Below, piece by piece: positions 45,026 to 52,701 of a DNA stretch of 64,000 bases (within the stretch, counting starts at the first letter, position 1; every line of letters starts with the position of its first letter). The notes beneath the pieces are model-generated. The model was given only the letters and a program-made list of their open reading frames with translations. It searched no databases and was not told the origin of the DNA. Origin of the DNA: Gammaproteobacteria bacterium (GTDB lineage: Bacteria; Pseudomonadota; Gammaproteobacteria; Arenicellales; Poriferihabitantaceae); assembly GCA_030432755.1 (NCBI GenBank), contig JAUILZ010000004.1, forward strand, positions 62,001-126,000. The letters run 5' to 3'. The position numbers were made by a program, and so were the translations under genes.

Positions 45026-46135
45026 CTACTCTGCCGCCATCTGTCCCACGGGCAGGGCCACGGCATGGGCGGCGTCGCAGCCGATCTTTACCTGCGCGCC
45101 GACATCGTGCCCCACCGAGCTGCCGTCGTTCACCATGGACAGGCTCACCACCCGCGGGCAGTCCTTCACCTGGAGGAACACCTGCCAGAAATTACCCTCG
45201 AATTCCTGGCGCTCGACCGTCGCCTCGAGAACATTGTCGCGTTTCTTTTCACCATCGACGAAGCGCAGCGATTCGGGGCGGATGAAGACCAGCGCCTGGT
45301 CGCCCGCCGCGAGCTGCGGCTTGCCGTCGCGCTCGATGTTGCGCCCGCGGAGAACGCCGGATGGCGTCTCCACCGTGACCATGTCGCCGTCCGCGGCGGT
45401 CACCTTGCCCTGGAAATGATTGTTCTCGCCGACAAAGGACGCGACGAATGCGGTCTGCGGCGAATCGTAGATCGTGTTGCCGTCCGCCACCTGCTCGATG
45501 ACGCCCTGGCTCATCACCGCGACGTGGTCGGACATGGTCAGCGCCTCGCCCTGGTCGTGTGTGATGTAGATGAAGGTGATGCCGACGCGCTGCTGGATCG
45601 CGCGCAGTTCGGTGCGCATGTGCTGGCGCAGCTTGAGATCGAGCGCGGAGAGCGGCTCGTCGAGCAGCAGCACGTCCGGTTCGGCGGCAAGCGCGCGGGC
45701 GATCGCGACGCGCTGCTTCTGTCCGCCGGACAGTTCGTTGACCATCTTGTCGCCCTGGTCCGGCAGGGCGATCAGTTCGAGGAGTTCATCGGCGCGCTTG
45801 CGCCGCTCCGCCTTGCCGACGCCTCGCACCTCCAGCGGGAAGGCGATGTTCTCCCATACCTTCATCAGCGGGAACAGCGCGAGGTTCTGGAAGATCAGCG
45901 CCGTGGGGCGCTTGTTGGGACCGATCCCGGCCATGTCCTGGCCGCCGATCAGCACCTTGCCCTCGGAGGGCTCGAGAAACCCGGATACCGCGCGCAGCAG
46001 GGTGGTCTTGCCGCAGCCCGATGGACCGAGAAAACTGAAGAATTCCCCTTCCTGGATATGAATATTGACGTCCTTTGCCGCCTCGAAACTGCCGAAACGT
46101 ATCCATACGTCTTCGAGCTTGACATCAGCGCTCAT
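45026..46135 (-). CDS. potA: PotA-like ABC transporter ATP-binding protein
   Basis: A 369-residue ATPase. Walker A is GPSGCGKTTLLRA, signature LSGGQKQRVAIARA, Walker B LLLDEPLSALD, and the switch His is in YITHDQGEALTM. From about residue 250 a TOBE domain follows (LVFIRPESLRFVDGEKK). It belongs to the PotA/PotG group and energises the adjacent permeases. Confidence 0.93.
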   Translation of the reverse strand: MSADVKLEDVWIRFGSFEAAKDVNIHIQEGEFFSFLGPSGCGKTTLLRAVSGFLEPSEGKVLIGGQDMAGIGPNKRPTALIFQNLALFPLMKVWENIAFPLEVRGVGKAERRKRADELLELIALPDQGDKMVNELSGGQKQRVAIARALAAEPDVLLLDEPLSALDLKLRQHMRTELRAIQQRVGITFIYITHDQGEALTMSDHVAVMSQGVIEQVADGNTIYDSPQTAFVASFVGENNHFQGKVTAADGDMVTVETPSGVLRGRNIERDGKPQLAAGDQALVFIRPESLRFVDGEKKRDNVLEATVERQEFEGNFWQVFLQVKDCPRVVSLSMVNDGSSVGHDVGAQVKIGCDAAHAVALPVGQMAAE

Positions 46136-46156
46136 GACTCAACCCGGAGAGGATGG

Positions 46157-46181
46157 GCCGGCCCGGAAGATCCGGGCCGGC
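46157..46181 (-). promoter_or_regulatory. Stable hairpin between the potD-like and potA-like genes
   Basis: GCCGGCCCGGA, loop AGA and TCCGGGCCGGC form a perfect 11-bp stem in the 77-bp gap. No T-run follows. Such a hairpin may protect the binding-protein mRNA 3' end, letting the binding protein be made in excess of the membrane subunits (inference). Confidence 0.55.
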
Positions 46182-46212
46182 AATATTGCTGACTACGATT
46201 CCGGAAACCCGG

Positions 46213-47352
46213 TTACGCAGCCTGGAACTTGTTTTCGTACTCGGTACGCACGTCCGCATACCACTGGGCTTCCGCCGGCCACGGGTTGAGGTTGGCCAGC
46301 GCGTCGCCCGGGTAGGCTTCGGAAAAGTTCTTCTTGTACGCGTCCCCGGCATAGGCGTCGGCGCCCAGTACCGCGGAGTTGTAGCCGTGGGTGTCGATGG
46401 CCTTGCCGGCAGGCTCCGCCTCGTAGCAGAACTTGACGAACTCGTACGCCTGGTCGACGTTCTCCGCGGCGGCGGAGAGGGACATGCCGTCGACCCACGC
46501 CATCGCGCCCTCTTTCGGCGCCTGGTAGCTGACGGGCTCGCCGGCGGTCTTGAGGGCCAGCGGCGGGCCGTCCCAGGTCTGGCCGACGATGACGCCATCG
46601 TTGAGCAGACCGTTCTTCTGGGTGTCGGCGTCGTTCCAGGTGAGTTTCAGGTTGGACTTGTTCTTGACGGTGAAGTCGAGAATCTGGTCCCACACCTTGC
46701 GCATGGTCTCCTCGTCCTTGTACGCGGCCCATACGGAACCCGGATCCATCTGTCCGGAGGCTTCCATGTGGAGGCCGGCGCCCAGCATGCCGGAATGGAC
46801 CCGCATCATGGTCTTGCCGGCGTTGGCCGGATCCCAGACGTCGCCGTAGCTCGGCACGCCGTCAGTGGGCACGAACTGGTCGGTGCGCCAGGCGATACCC
46901 TCGGTACCCCAGATATGGGGAAGCCAGTGGGAACCCTTGCCGGCGAAGTTCCACTCGGTATCACCGACCTTGAGCATCGACGGGTTGGCCTGGTCAACGT
47001 TGGGGATGCGCGCGTAGTCCCAGGGTTGCAGGAGCTCGAGATCGGTCCACTGGCCGGAACGGTTGTTGGTAGGTGAGCAGATGTCGAATCCGGCGCCCTT
47101 GGAGGCCTTCATCTGGTTGATGATTTCCTCGTTGGAACCAATGCCGGTGAAGTTGAGCTTGATGCCGGTAGCGGCCTCGAAAGCGGCGACCCAGTCCTCC
47201 GGCAGGTAATCGGACCACATCAGCACGTTGAGCTCGCCGGAAGATGCGAGCACTTTCGAGCTCACGACCCAGGGACCCACGGCCGCGGCGGCGCCAGCGG
47301 CAGCAGTTCCCTTGACGAAGTTTCTGCGCTTGATCATGGGGGTTTTGGACAT
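46213..47352 (-). CDS. potD: PotD-like periplasmic substrate-binding protein with Tat-type signal
   Basis: A 379-residue exported binding protein. The N-terminus MSKTPMIKRRNFVKGTAAAG has a twin-arginine motif (RRNFVK) followed by an Ala-rich hydrophobic core. The mature part has LNVLMWSDYLPEDWVAAFEA, GAGFDICSPTNN and YGDVWDPANAGKTMM as in PotD/PotF. It is the first gene of the operon, and its start faces the divergent MocR regulator. The ligand is probably a polyamine or other amino compound; the exact one is unknown. Confidence 0.9.
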   Translation of the reverse strand: MSKTPMIKRRNFVKGTAAAGAAAAVGPWVVSSKVLASSGELNVLMWSDYLPEDWVAAFEAATGIKLNFTGIGSNEEIINQMKASKGAGFDICSPTNNRSGQWTDLELLQPWDYARIPNVDQANPSMLKVGDTEWNFAGKGSHWLPHIWGTEGIAWRTDQFVPTDGVPSYGDVWDPANAGKTMMRVHSGMLGAGLHMEASGQMDPGSVWAAYKDEETMRKVWDQILDFTVKNKSNLKLTWNDADTQKNGLLNDGVIVGQTWDGPPLALKTAGEPVSYQAPKEGAMAWVDGMSLSAAAENVDQAYEFVKFCYEAEPAGKAIDTHGYNSAVLGADAYAGDAYKKNFSEAYPGDALANLNPWPAEAQWYADVRTEYENKFQAA

Positions 47353-47595
47353 TGTTATCCTCCTCCTCAGGGGATAGGTTATGGGAATGCGGGTGTATAC
47401 AGATCACTGATGACACCGGTTTGACGCCACGGCCAACCGGTTAAGGGACGGACCTGGAATCTGAACGCATGATTATGAATAAAACCGGCAGCCAGCACAA
47501 TTGTGGCGCGCGATGACACCGGCAGGGGGGGCGCCGGCGCGCAGGGCGGCAACGCTCCCGGACTGACATTAGGCCATCGGCTCCCCTAAAATCAG

Positions 47596-47631
47596 GTCCA
47601 GTTCGACCACGCCAATGAGTCCAGTTTGACC
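47596..47631 (+). promoter_or_regulatory. Direct repeat, likely operator for the MocR-type regulator
   Basis: GTCCAGTTCGACC (47596-47608) and GTCCAGTTTGACC (47619-47631) are 13-bp direct repeats with one mismatch, 23 bp apart. The second overlaps the regulator's TTG start codon. MocR/PdxR/TauR regulators are known to bind direct repeats near their own start and the divergent target promoter, so this is a good operator candidate. Confidence 0.6.
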
Positions 47632-49086
47632 GACTACCTGTTCCAGCTACCCGAGCACGACCACGGCACGCTTCAGTCGCGCATCCAGGAAATGCTGGTG
47701 AGCTCCATCCTCGAGGGACACCTCGCGCCGGATACTCTGCTGCCGTCCAGCCGCAAGCTCGCGCGCCAGCTTGGCGTGGCGCGCAACACCGTGGTGCATG
47801 CCTACCAGCACCTGGTGGACGAGGGCTTCCTGGTATCCCGGGAGCGGAGCGGTTTCTACGTCAACGCGGATATCCTGCGCGGCCGGGTGCGGCCACCCTC
47901 CGAGCGACCGCAGGCGCCTGCCGGCAATGTCGACTGGTCCAACAAGCTCGCCACCCGACCGGACGCGTTGCGCCAGAACCTGAAACCCGCGAACTGGCGC
48001 CAGTATCCCTATCCGTTCATCTGCGGCCAGTACGACCAGCAACTCTTCCCCATCGCCGACTGGCGGGAATGCTGCCGCGAGGCCGCCTCGGTGAGCGCGA
48101 TCCATGACTGGGCCAAGGACCAGGTGGACCAGGACCTGCCGGAACTGGTGGACGAGATCCACCGCAAGCTGCTGCCCCGGCGCGGCGTCTGGGCGGACCC
48201 GGAAGAAATACTCGTCACCGCCGGCGCCCAGCAGGGTATCTATCTCGCCGCCCAGTTGTTGTTGAACGCGGAGCGCACGATGGGCTTCGAGTCGCCGGGC
48301 TATGTCGATGCGGAACACACCTTCGGCCTCTTCACCCCGCGGCTCGCGCCGCTGCCCGTGGACGGCGAAGGCCTGGTACCCGGACGCGAGTTCCAGGCCT
48401 GCGATTGCGTCTACACCACGCCCAGCCACCAGTACCCAACCACGGTGACGATGCCGAAGTCGCGCCGGCTCGAACTGCTCGAGGCGGCAAGCCGCGAGGA
48501 CATCGTCATCATCGAGGACGACTACGAGTCCGAGTTCAACTACGTGGGCGAACCCACCCCGGCGCTGAAGAGCCTCGACGAGGACGGGCGCGTGATCTAC
48601 ATCGGCAGCCTGTCGAAGACCCTCGCGCCGGGCATCCGCCTCGGCTTCATGGTGGCCTCGCCGGAGCTGATCCGCGAGGCGCGGGCGTTGCGCCGGCTGA
48701 TGCTCCGCCATCCGCCGAGCAACAACCAGTTCATCGTCGCGGAATTCTTCAAGCGCGGCTACCACGACGCGCTGGTGAACCGCCTGGGCCAGACCCTGCA
48801 CCGCCGCTGGACCCTCCTTGGCGACCTGCTGGAACGTCACCTGCCGGGCGGCAGCCGGCGGCCGGCGTTCGGCGGCTCGGCGGTGTGGGTGGAGGGCGAT
48901 CCCGGCCTGGACGCGGGCAGGCTGCTCAAGCGCGCCGCCGCAGAGGGCATCCTGTTCGAACCCGGCGAGGTGTTCTTCCACGGCGCCCACCGGCCGAAGA
49001 ATTTTTTCCGCCTGGGGTTCTCTTCCATCTCCACCGACCATATCGAGCCGGGGATAGAGAAGCTGGTTCGCCTCATGCGCCACTGA
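47626..49086 (+). CDS. MocR-type transcription regulator (GntR DNA-binding plus aminotransferase domain)
   Basis: A 486-residue regulator. Residues 1-75 are a winged helix (HLAPDTLLPSSRKLARQLGV, RNTVVHAYQHLVDEGFLVSR). Residues 110-480 are a fold-type I aminotransferase domain with the PLP lysine at Lys331 in GSLSKTLAPGIRLG and ESPGYVDAE. Such proteins sense an amino compound via PLP (GabR, TauR, PdxR). It starts at TTG 47626; the only other starts are well inside the DNA-binding domain. It is divergent from the Pot-like operon and probably controls it. The C-terminal tail retains the R of LGFSSIS. Confidence 0.92.
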   Translation: MTDYLFQLPEHDHGTLQSRIQEMLVSSILEGHLAPDTLLPSSRKLARQLGVARNTVVHAYQHLVDEGFLVSRERSGFYVNADILRGRVRPPSERPQAPAGNVDWSNKLATRPDALRQNLKPANWRQYPYPFICGQYDQQLFPIADWRECCREAASVSAIHDWAKDQVDQDLPELVDEIHRKLLPRRGVWADPEEILVTAGAQQGIYLAAQLLLNAERTMGFESPGYVDAEHTFGLFTPRLAPLPVDGEGLVPGREFQACDCVYTTPSHQYPTTVTMPKSRRLELLEAASREDIVIIEDDYESEFNYVGEPTPALKSLDEDGRVIYIGSLSKTLAPGIRLGFMVASPELIREARALRRLMLRHPPSNNQFIVAEFFKRGYHDALVNRLGQTLHRRWTLLGDLLERHLPGGSRRPAFGGSAVWVEGDPGLDAGRLLKRAAAEGILFEPGEVFFHGAHRPKNFFRLGFSSISTDHIEPGIEKLVRLMRH

Positions 49087-49140
49087 AACCGACCTCAAAA
49101 TGGCCTGCCCTTGCCGATACTTCGTTGAATCCGGTCTCAC

Positions 49141-49170
49141 AATGCTCATGTACTACTTGTACACTGCGCT
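49141..49170 (+). repeat. Gene-end repeat motif with CATGTAC core, copy 2
   Basis: ATGCTCATGTACTACTTGTA followed by CACTGCGCTT lies 55 bases after the regulator gene and just before the next gene. It matches the stretch at 31074-31112 in position after a gene and in its CATGTAC...TGTACAC core. Confidence 0.5.
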
Positions 49171-49203
49171 TGCGAGGCCGTATTCGCCTCGTCTCGCCTG
49201 CGC

Positions 49204-49890
49204 TTGGCCGATTTCGAGGCCGTTTTCGCTTTAGCCGGGCCGGTGGCAAATCCCCTGCCCGACGACGAAGGCTTCATCGCACTCTGGCCGACGTTGATGC
49301 TGCGCCAGCGGCTCCCGGGTTTTGAGGCAGCCAACGGGATCCTGGCGGACTGGATCCTGGCGCGCGCCCGGCAGCACAAGGATCTCACCACCGACTACCG
49401 CGCCGGCAACCTGCTCGCGGAAACGCATCCCGCGATCCGCTGGCTCGCAGGCTGCATTCAGGTCTCGGCGCGCCAGTACATGCAACGCCAGGGGGTACGC
49501 ACGGACACGCCTTGGTCGCTGCAGGGCTGGGCCAACGTGAACCGGCGCGGTGATTATCACGGGGTGCATAACCATCCCCACAGCTATCTCAGCGGGACGT
49601 ACTACGTCGCGGTGCCGCGCCAGGAAGCCCTCGCGGAAGGCCGACTCGATCTCGCCCCGGGAGAAATTTCCTTCCTCGATCCGCGCCCGCAGGCGAACAT
49701 GACCGCCATCGCCGGCGATGCACAAATTGAGGCGGAGTATTCCCTGCTCCCCGCTGCCGGCGATCTACTCCTCTGGCCCGCGTGGCTGCATCACATGGTG
49801 CATCCCAACGCTTCCGACGAGGCGCGGATTTCGATCTCCTTCAATATCGTGCTGAAACGACCCACCGATCACTTGCCGGATCAAAGCTAA
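49204..49890 (+). CDS. Putative 2-oxoglutarate/Fe(II) oxygenase (TIGR02466 family)
   Basis: A 228-residue protein if started at TTG 49204; GTG 49243 is another candidate because homologues begin near ALWPTLMLRQRLPG. The double-stranded beta-helix core has SLQGWANVNRRGDYHGVHNH, where H-x-H supplies iron ligands. SGTYYVAVP and the third ligand region LLLWPAWLHHMVHPN follow, then an Arg-Ser pair for 2-oxoglutarate in ARISISFN. The substrate is unknown. It stands alone between the regulator and a REP cluster. Confidence 0.8.
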   Translation: MADFEAVFALAGPVANPLPDDEGFIALWPTLMLRQRLPGFEAANGILADWILARARQHKDLTTDYRAGNLLAETHPAIRWLAGCIQVSARQYMQRQGVRTDTPWSLQGWANVNRRGDYHGVHNHPHSYLSGTYYVAVPRQEALAEGRLDLAPGEISFLDPRPQANMTAIAGDAQIEAEYSLLPAAGDLLLWPAWLHHMVHPNASDEARISISFNIVLKRPTDHLPDQS

Positions 49891-49913
49891 GCTCTGAAGT
49901 ACGTCAACCGCAC

Positions 49914-50110
49914 GCAATCCCAGCGTAGGCCGGGATTCATCTCGCAACCCGCGAAATCGCCACACGGACGCCAGCCTTCGCTGGCGTTTCGGTGAAGAAT
50001 CATGGACGCCAGCCCCAGCCTTCGCTGGGGTAAACCCTCGCTTGCGTTTCGTTGCAGCTAGTCGGTGCCGTGCTCCAGGCAGGGCAATCCCAGCGAAAGC
50101 TGGGATCCAG
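49914..50110. repeat. Cluster of four REP-like palindromes
   Basis: Between the oxygenase gene and the next gene lie AATCCCAGCGTAGGCCGGGA plus TT (49916-49937), ACGCCAGCCTTCGCTGGCGT (49968-49987), CCCCAGCCTTCGCTGGGG (50013-50030) and ATCCCAGCGAAAGCTGGGAT (50087-50106). Spacing of 30-55 bp and mixed orientation resemble bacterial interspersed mosaic elements. I see no gene in this 240-bp gap. Confidence 0.85.
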
Positions 50111-50130
50111 TAATTTGATGCGTACTCGGC

Positions 50131-52590
50131 CTAACCGCGCATGCGCTCGGCTGCAGGGTCATACATGGCCCGCAGGCTCGCTTTCGCGGGCACCTGCACG
50201 CCGCCGACCTCGATGGTGAATTTGCCGCTATCAACATAGTCTGCGGAAACGCCGCCCTCATCGCGCACGTAGCCGAGGCCCACTGATCCGCCCAGGGTAT
50301 GGCCGTAGCCGCCCGAAGTGAGGTGACCCACGAGCTTTCCATCGCGCAGGATCGGTTCGTGGTGGTACAGCATCACTTCCGAATCCTCGAGAAGAAACTG
50401 CACCAACCGCTTGTTCTTCCACGCGCCGGATTCCCGCTGGCGGGCGATGGCGTCGCGGCCGATAAAGCCGCCCGGCTTGTCGAGGTCGCAGACGAAGCCG
50501 AGACCGCATTCGAGCGGCGTGTCCTCGTCGCCGATGTCGTGGCCGAGGTGGACGAATTTCTTTTCCAGGCGGCAGGAATCGAGCGCATGCATGCCCGCCA
50601 TCTTCAGGCCATGGGATTCTCCGTGGCGAAGCAGCCAGTCGAAGCCGTGGCGCGCCTGGTCCACCGGCAGGTAGATCTCCCAGCCGAGTTCGCCCACGTA
50701 GGAAACCCGGTGCGCGCGCCCCATCGCGGCGCCCACCTCCACCGGCGCGACGCCGCCGAAGAGAAAGGCATCGGTGGAAAAGTCCGTCGGGATGGCCTCG
50801 GACAGCAGCCCCCGGCTGCCGGGACCCATGATGCCAAACACCGCCCAGGCATTGGTGACGTCGTTGATCACGCAATGCGCTTCCGCTGGAATATTGCGTT
50901 GCAACCAGTTGATATCCTTGCCTGCTACGGCCGCGCCGCTGACGACGAAGTACTCGTTTTCCTTCAGCCGGGTCACCGTGAGATCGGCCTCGATGCCACC
51001 GCGCTCGTTGAGCCAGTGGGTGTAGATCATCCTCCCCGGTTCGAGATCGACGTTGGCGCTGCAGATGCGTTGCAGCGCCTGGCAGGCATCGCGCCCCTGC
51101 ACGAGATACTTGGCGAAACTGCTCTGGTCGAACAGCACCACGCCCTCGCGCGCGGCACGGTGTTCCTCCGCCGAGTACGGGAACCAGTTCTGCTTTCCAA
51201 AGCTGTACTCGTACTTCGATTCGACACCCGTCGGCGCGAACCAGTTGGGCCTTTCCCAGCCCGCGGATTCTCCGAAACAGGCGTTCAGCGCCACGAGGCG
51301 TTCATGCACCGGAGAATGACGCACGTTGCGCGCGGTCTCCATCTGTCGATACGGATAGTGATTGTCGTAGAGAAGCCCCAGGGTCTCCGTCACCCGCGCC
51401 TGGATGTAGTGCTGGCTTCCCTGGAACGGGTGCATGCGGCGGATGTCGTTGCCCCATAAATCGAGGGGCGGATGACCGTCCACGATCCATTCCGCGAGCG
51501 CCTTGCCGAGGCCGCCGGCGCTCTGGATACCGATGGAGTTGAGCCCCGCGGCAACGAAGTAGTTGCGCACCTCGGGCGCCTCGCCCACGTGGAACTGGTC
51601 GTCGGGGGTGAAGCTCTCGGGGCCGCAGAAGAACTTGCGCCATCCGGTGTTCGCGAGCAGTGGCACCCGCGCCATGGCGTCCTCCAGCACCGGCATGAGC
51701 TGCTCCTCCACGTGGCCCTCGAGCTCGTCGAAGCAGAAATCCGCGGGAATGCCGTCCTGCCCCCAGGCCAGCGCATGCTTCTCGAACGCCCCCACCAGCA
51801 GGCTGCCGGCGTCCGGCTTGTAGTAGGCGCACCTGTCGTGGTCGCGCATCACCGGCAGGTTGTCCGGCAGGTCGGGCAGTTTCTCGGTGACCGCGTAGTA
51901 ATGCTCGCAGGCATGGAGCGGGATATTGACCCCTGACTTGCGGCCCAGGTGACGCGCCCAGAGTCCCGCGCAGTTGACGACGTAATCGCAGGCGATCTCG
52001 CCGTGGTCTGTGCGCACCCCGGCGACGCGGCCGTCGCGGACGATGACGTCCTCGACGAGCACGCCCTCGAGGCATTGCGCGCCACGTCCACGGGCGCCCT
52101 TGACGAAGGCCATGGTGACATCCACCGGGCTCGCGTAGCCGTCGTGGGGCACCCAGCTTCCGCCGAGCAGGTCGCCGGTTTCCAGCAGCGGATAGATTGC
52201 GGCGATCTCCGATGGCGTGAGGATGTCTACCTGCGTTACGCCGAAAGCATTGTTCATCGACGCCACCCGCTTCAGCTCCTCGAATCGCGCCTCGCTATGG
52301 GCGATGCTGAGCGAGCCGACCTGGCGGAAGCCCGTGGACCGCCCGGTCTCCGCCTCCAGTTCGCGCAGGATGGACATCGAGTACTCCGCCAGCTTCGCGT
52401 GGTTCTCGTTGGCGCGCATGGTGCCGATCAGGCCCGCCGCGTGCCAGGTTGTGCCGCAGCTGAACTGCTTTCGTTCGAGCTGGACGACGTCGCTCCAGCC
52501 CGCCCTCGCCAGGTGATAGGTGACGCTGGAACCGATGACGCCGCCGCCGATGACGACGGCGCTCGCGCGCGCGGGCAAATCAATGGACAT
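50131..52590 (-). CDS. Dimethylglycine/sarcosine dehydrogenase-like flavoprotein with GcvT-like folate domain
   Basis: An 819-residue two-domain enzyme. Residues 10-31 hold the FAD motif VVIGGGVIGSSVTYHLARAG, and TTWHAAGL (His50) is the covalent-FAD site of this family. The oxidase half extends to about 390. The C-terminal half (about 430-810) is a GcvT-like tetrahydrofolate-binding domain, with EKKFVHLGHDI and HLTSGGYGHTLGGSVGLGYV. The family oxidatively demethylates dimethylglycine or sarcosine, passing the one-carbon unit to folate. Which amine is used here is open. It stands downstream of a REP cluster and has its own promoter region. Confidence 0.88.
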   Translation of the reverse strand: MSIDLPARASAVVIGGGVIGSSVTYHLARAGWSDVVQLERKQFSCGTTWHAAGLIGTMRANENHAKLAEYSMSILRELEAETGRSTGFRQVGSLSIAHSEARFEELKRVASMNNAFGVTQVDILTPSEIAAIYPLLETGDLLGGSWVPHDGYASPVDVTMAFVKGARGRGAQCLEGVLVEDVIVRDGRVAGVRTDHGEIACDYVVNCAGLWARHLGRKSGVNIPLHACEHYYAVTEKLPDLPDNLPVMRDHDRCAYYKPDAGSLLVGAFEKHALAWGQDGIPADFCFDELEGHVEEQLMPVLEDAMARVPLLANTGWRKFFCGPESFTPDDQFHVGEAPEVRNYFVAAGLNSIGIQSAGGLGKALAEWIVDGHPPLDLWGNDIRRMHPFQGSQHYIQARVTETLGLLYDNHYPYRQMETARNVRHSPVHERLVALNACFGESAGWERPNWFAPTGVESKYEYSFGKQNWFPYSAEEHRAAREGVVLFDQSSFAKYLVQGRDACQALQRICSANVDLEPGRMIYTHWLNERGGIEADLTVTRLKENEYFVVSGAAVAGKDINWLQRNIPAEAHCVINDVTNAWAVFGIMGPGSRGLLSEAIPTDFSTDAFLFGGVAPVEVGAAMGRAHRVSYVGELGWEIYLPVDQARHGFDWLLRHGESHGLKMAGMHALDSCRLEKKFVHLGHDIGDEDTPLECGLGFVCDLDKPGGFIGRDAIARQRESGAWKNKRLVQFLLEDSEVMLYHHEPILRDGKLVGHLTSGGYGHTLGGSVGLGYVRDEGGVSADYVDSGKFTIEVGGVQVPAKASLRAMYDPAAERMRG

Positions 52591-52701
52591 GATGCATTCG
52601 GGTCAGGGGGTTCAGGGTAGTGAAACAGACGCGGGCATTCTAGGCCAGCAACTACGAGGGTTACTGGTGCTAAAGCGCGCGACCATCGCCGGTTGGCGAC
52701 A

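Noticed and set aside
47647..49149. A 500-codon frame opposite the MocR-type gene
   Set aside because: Antisense shadow; the plus-strand frame has the winged helix and PLP-lysine motif.
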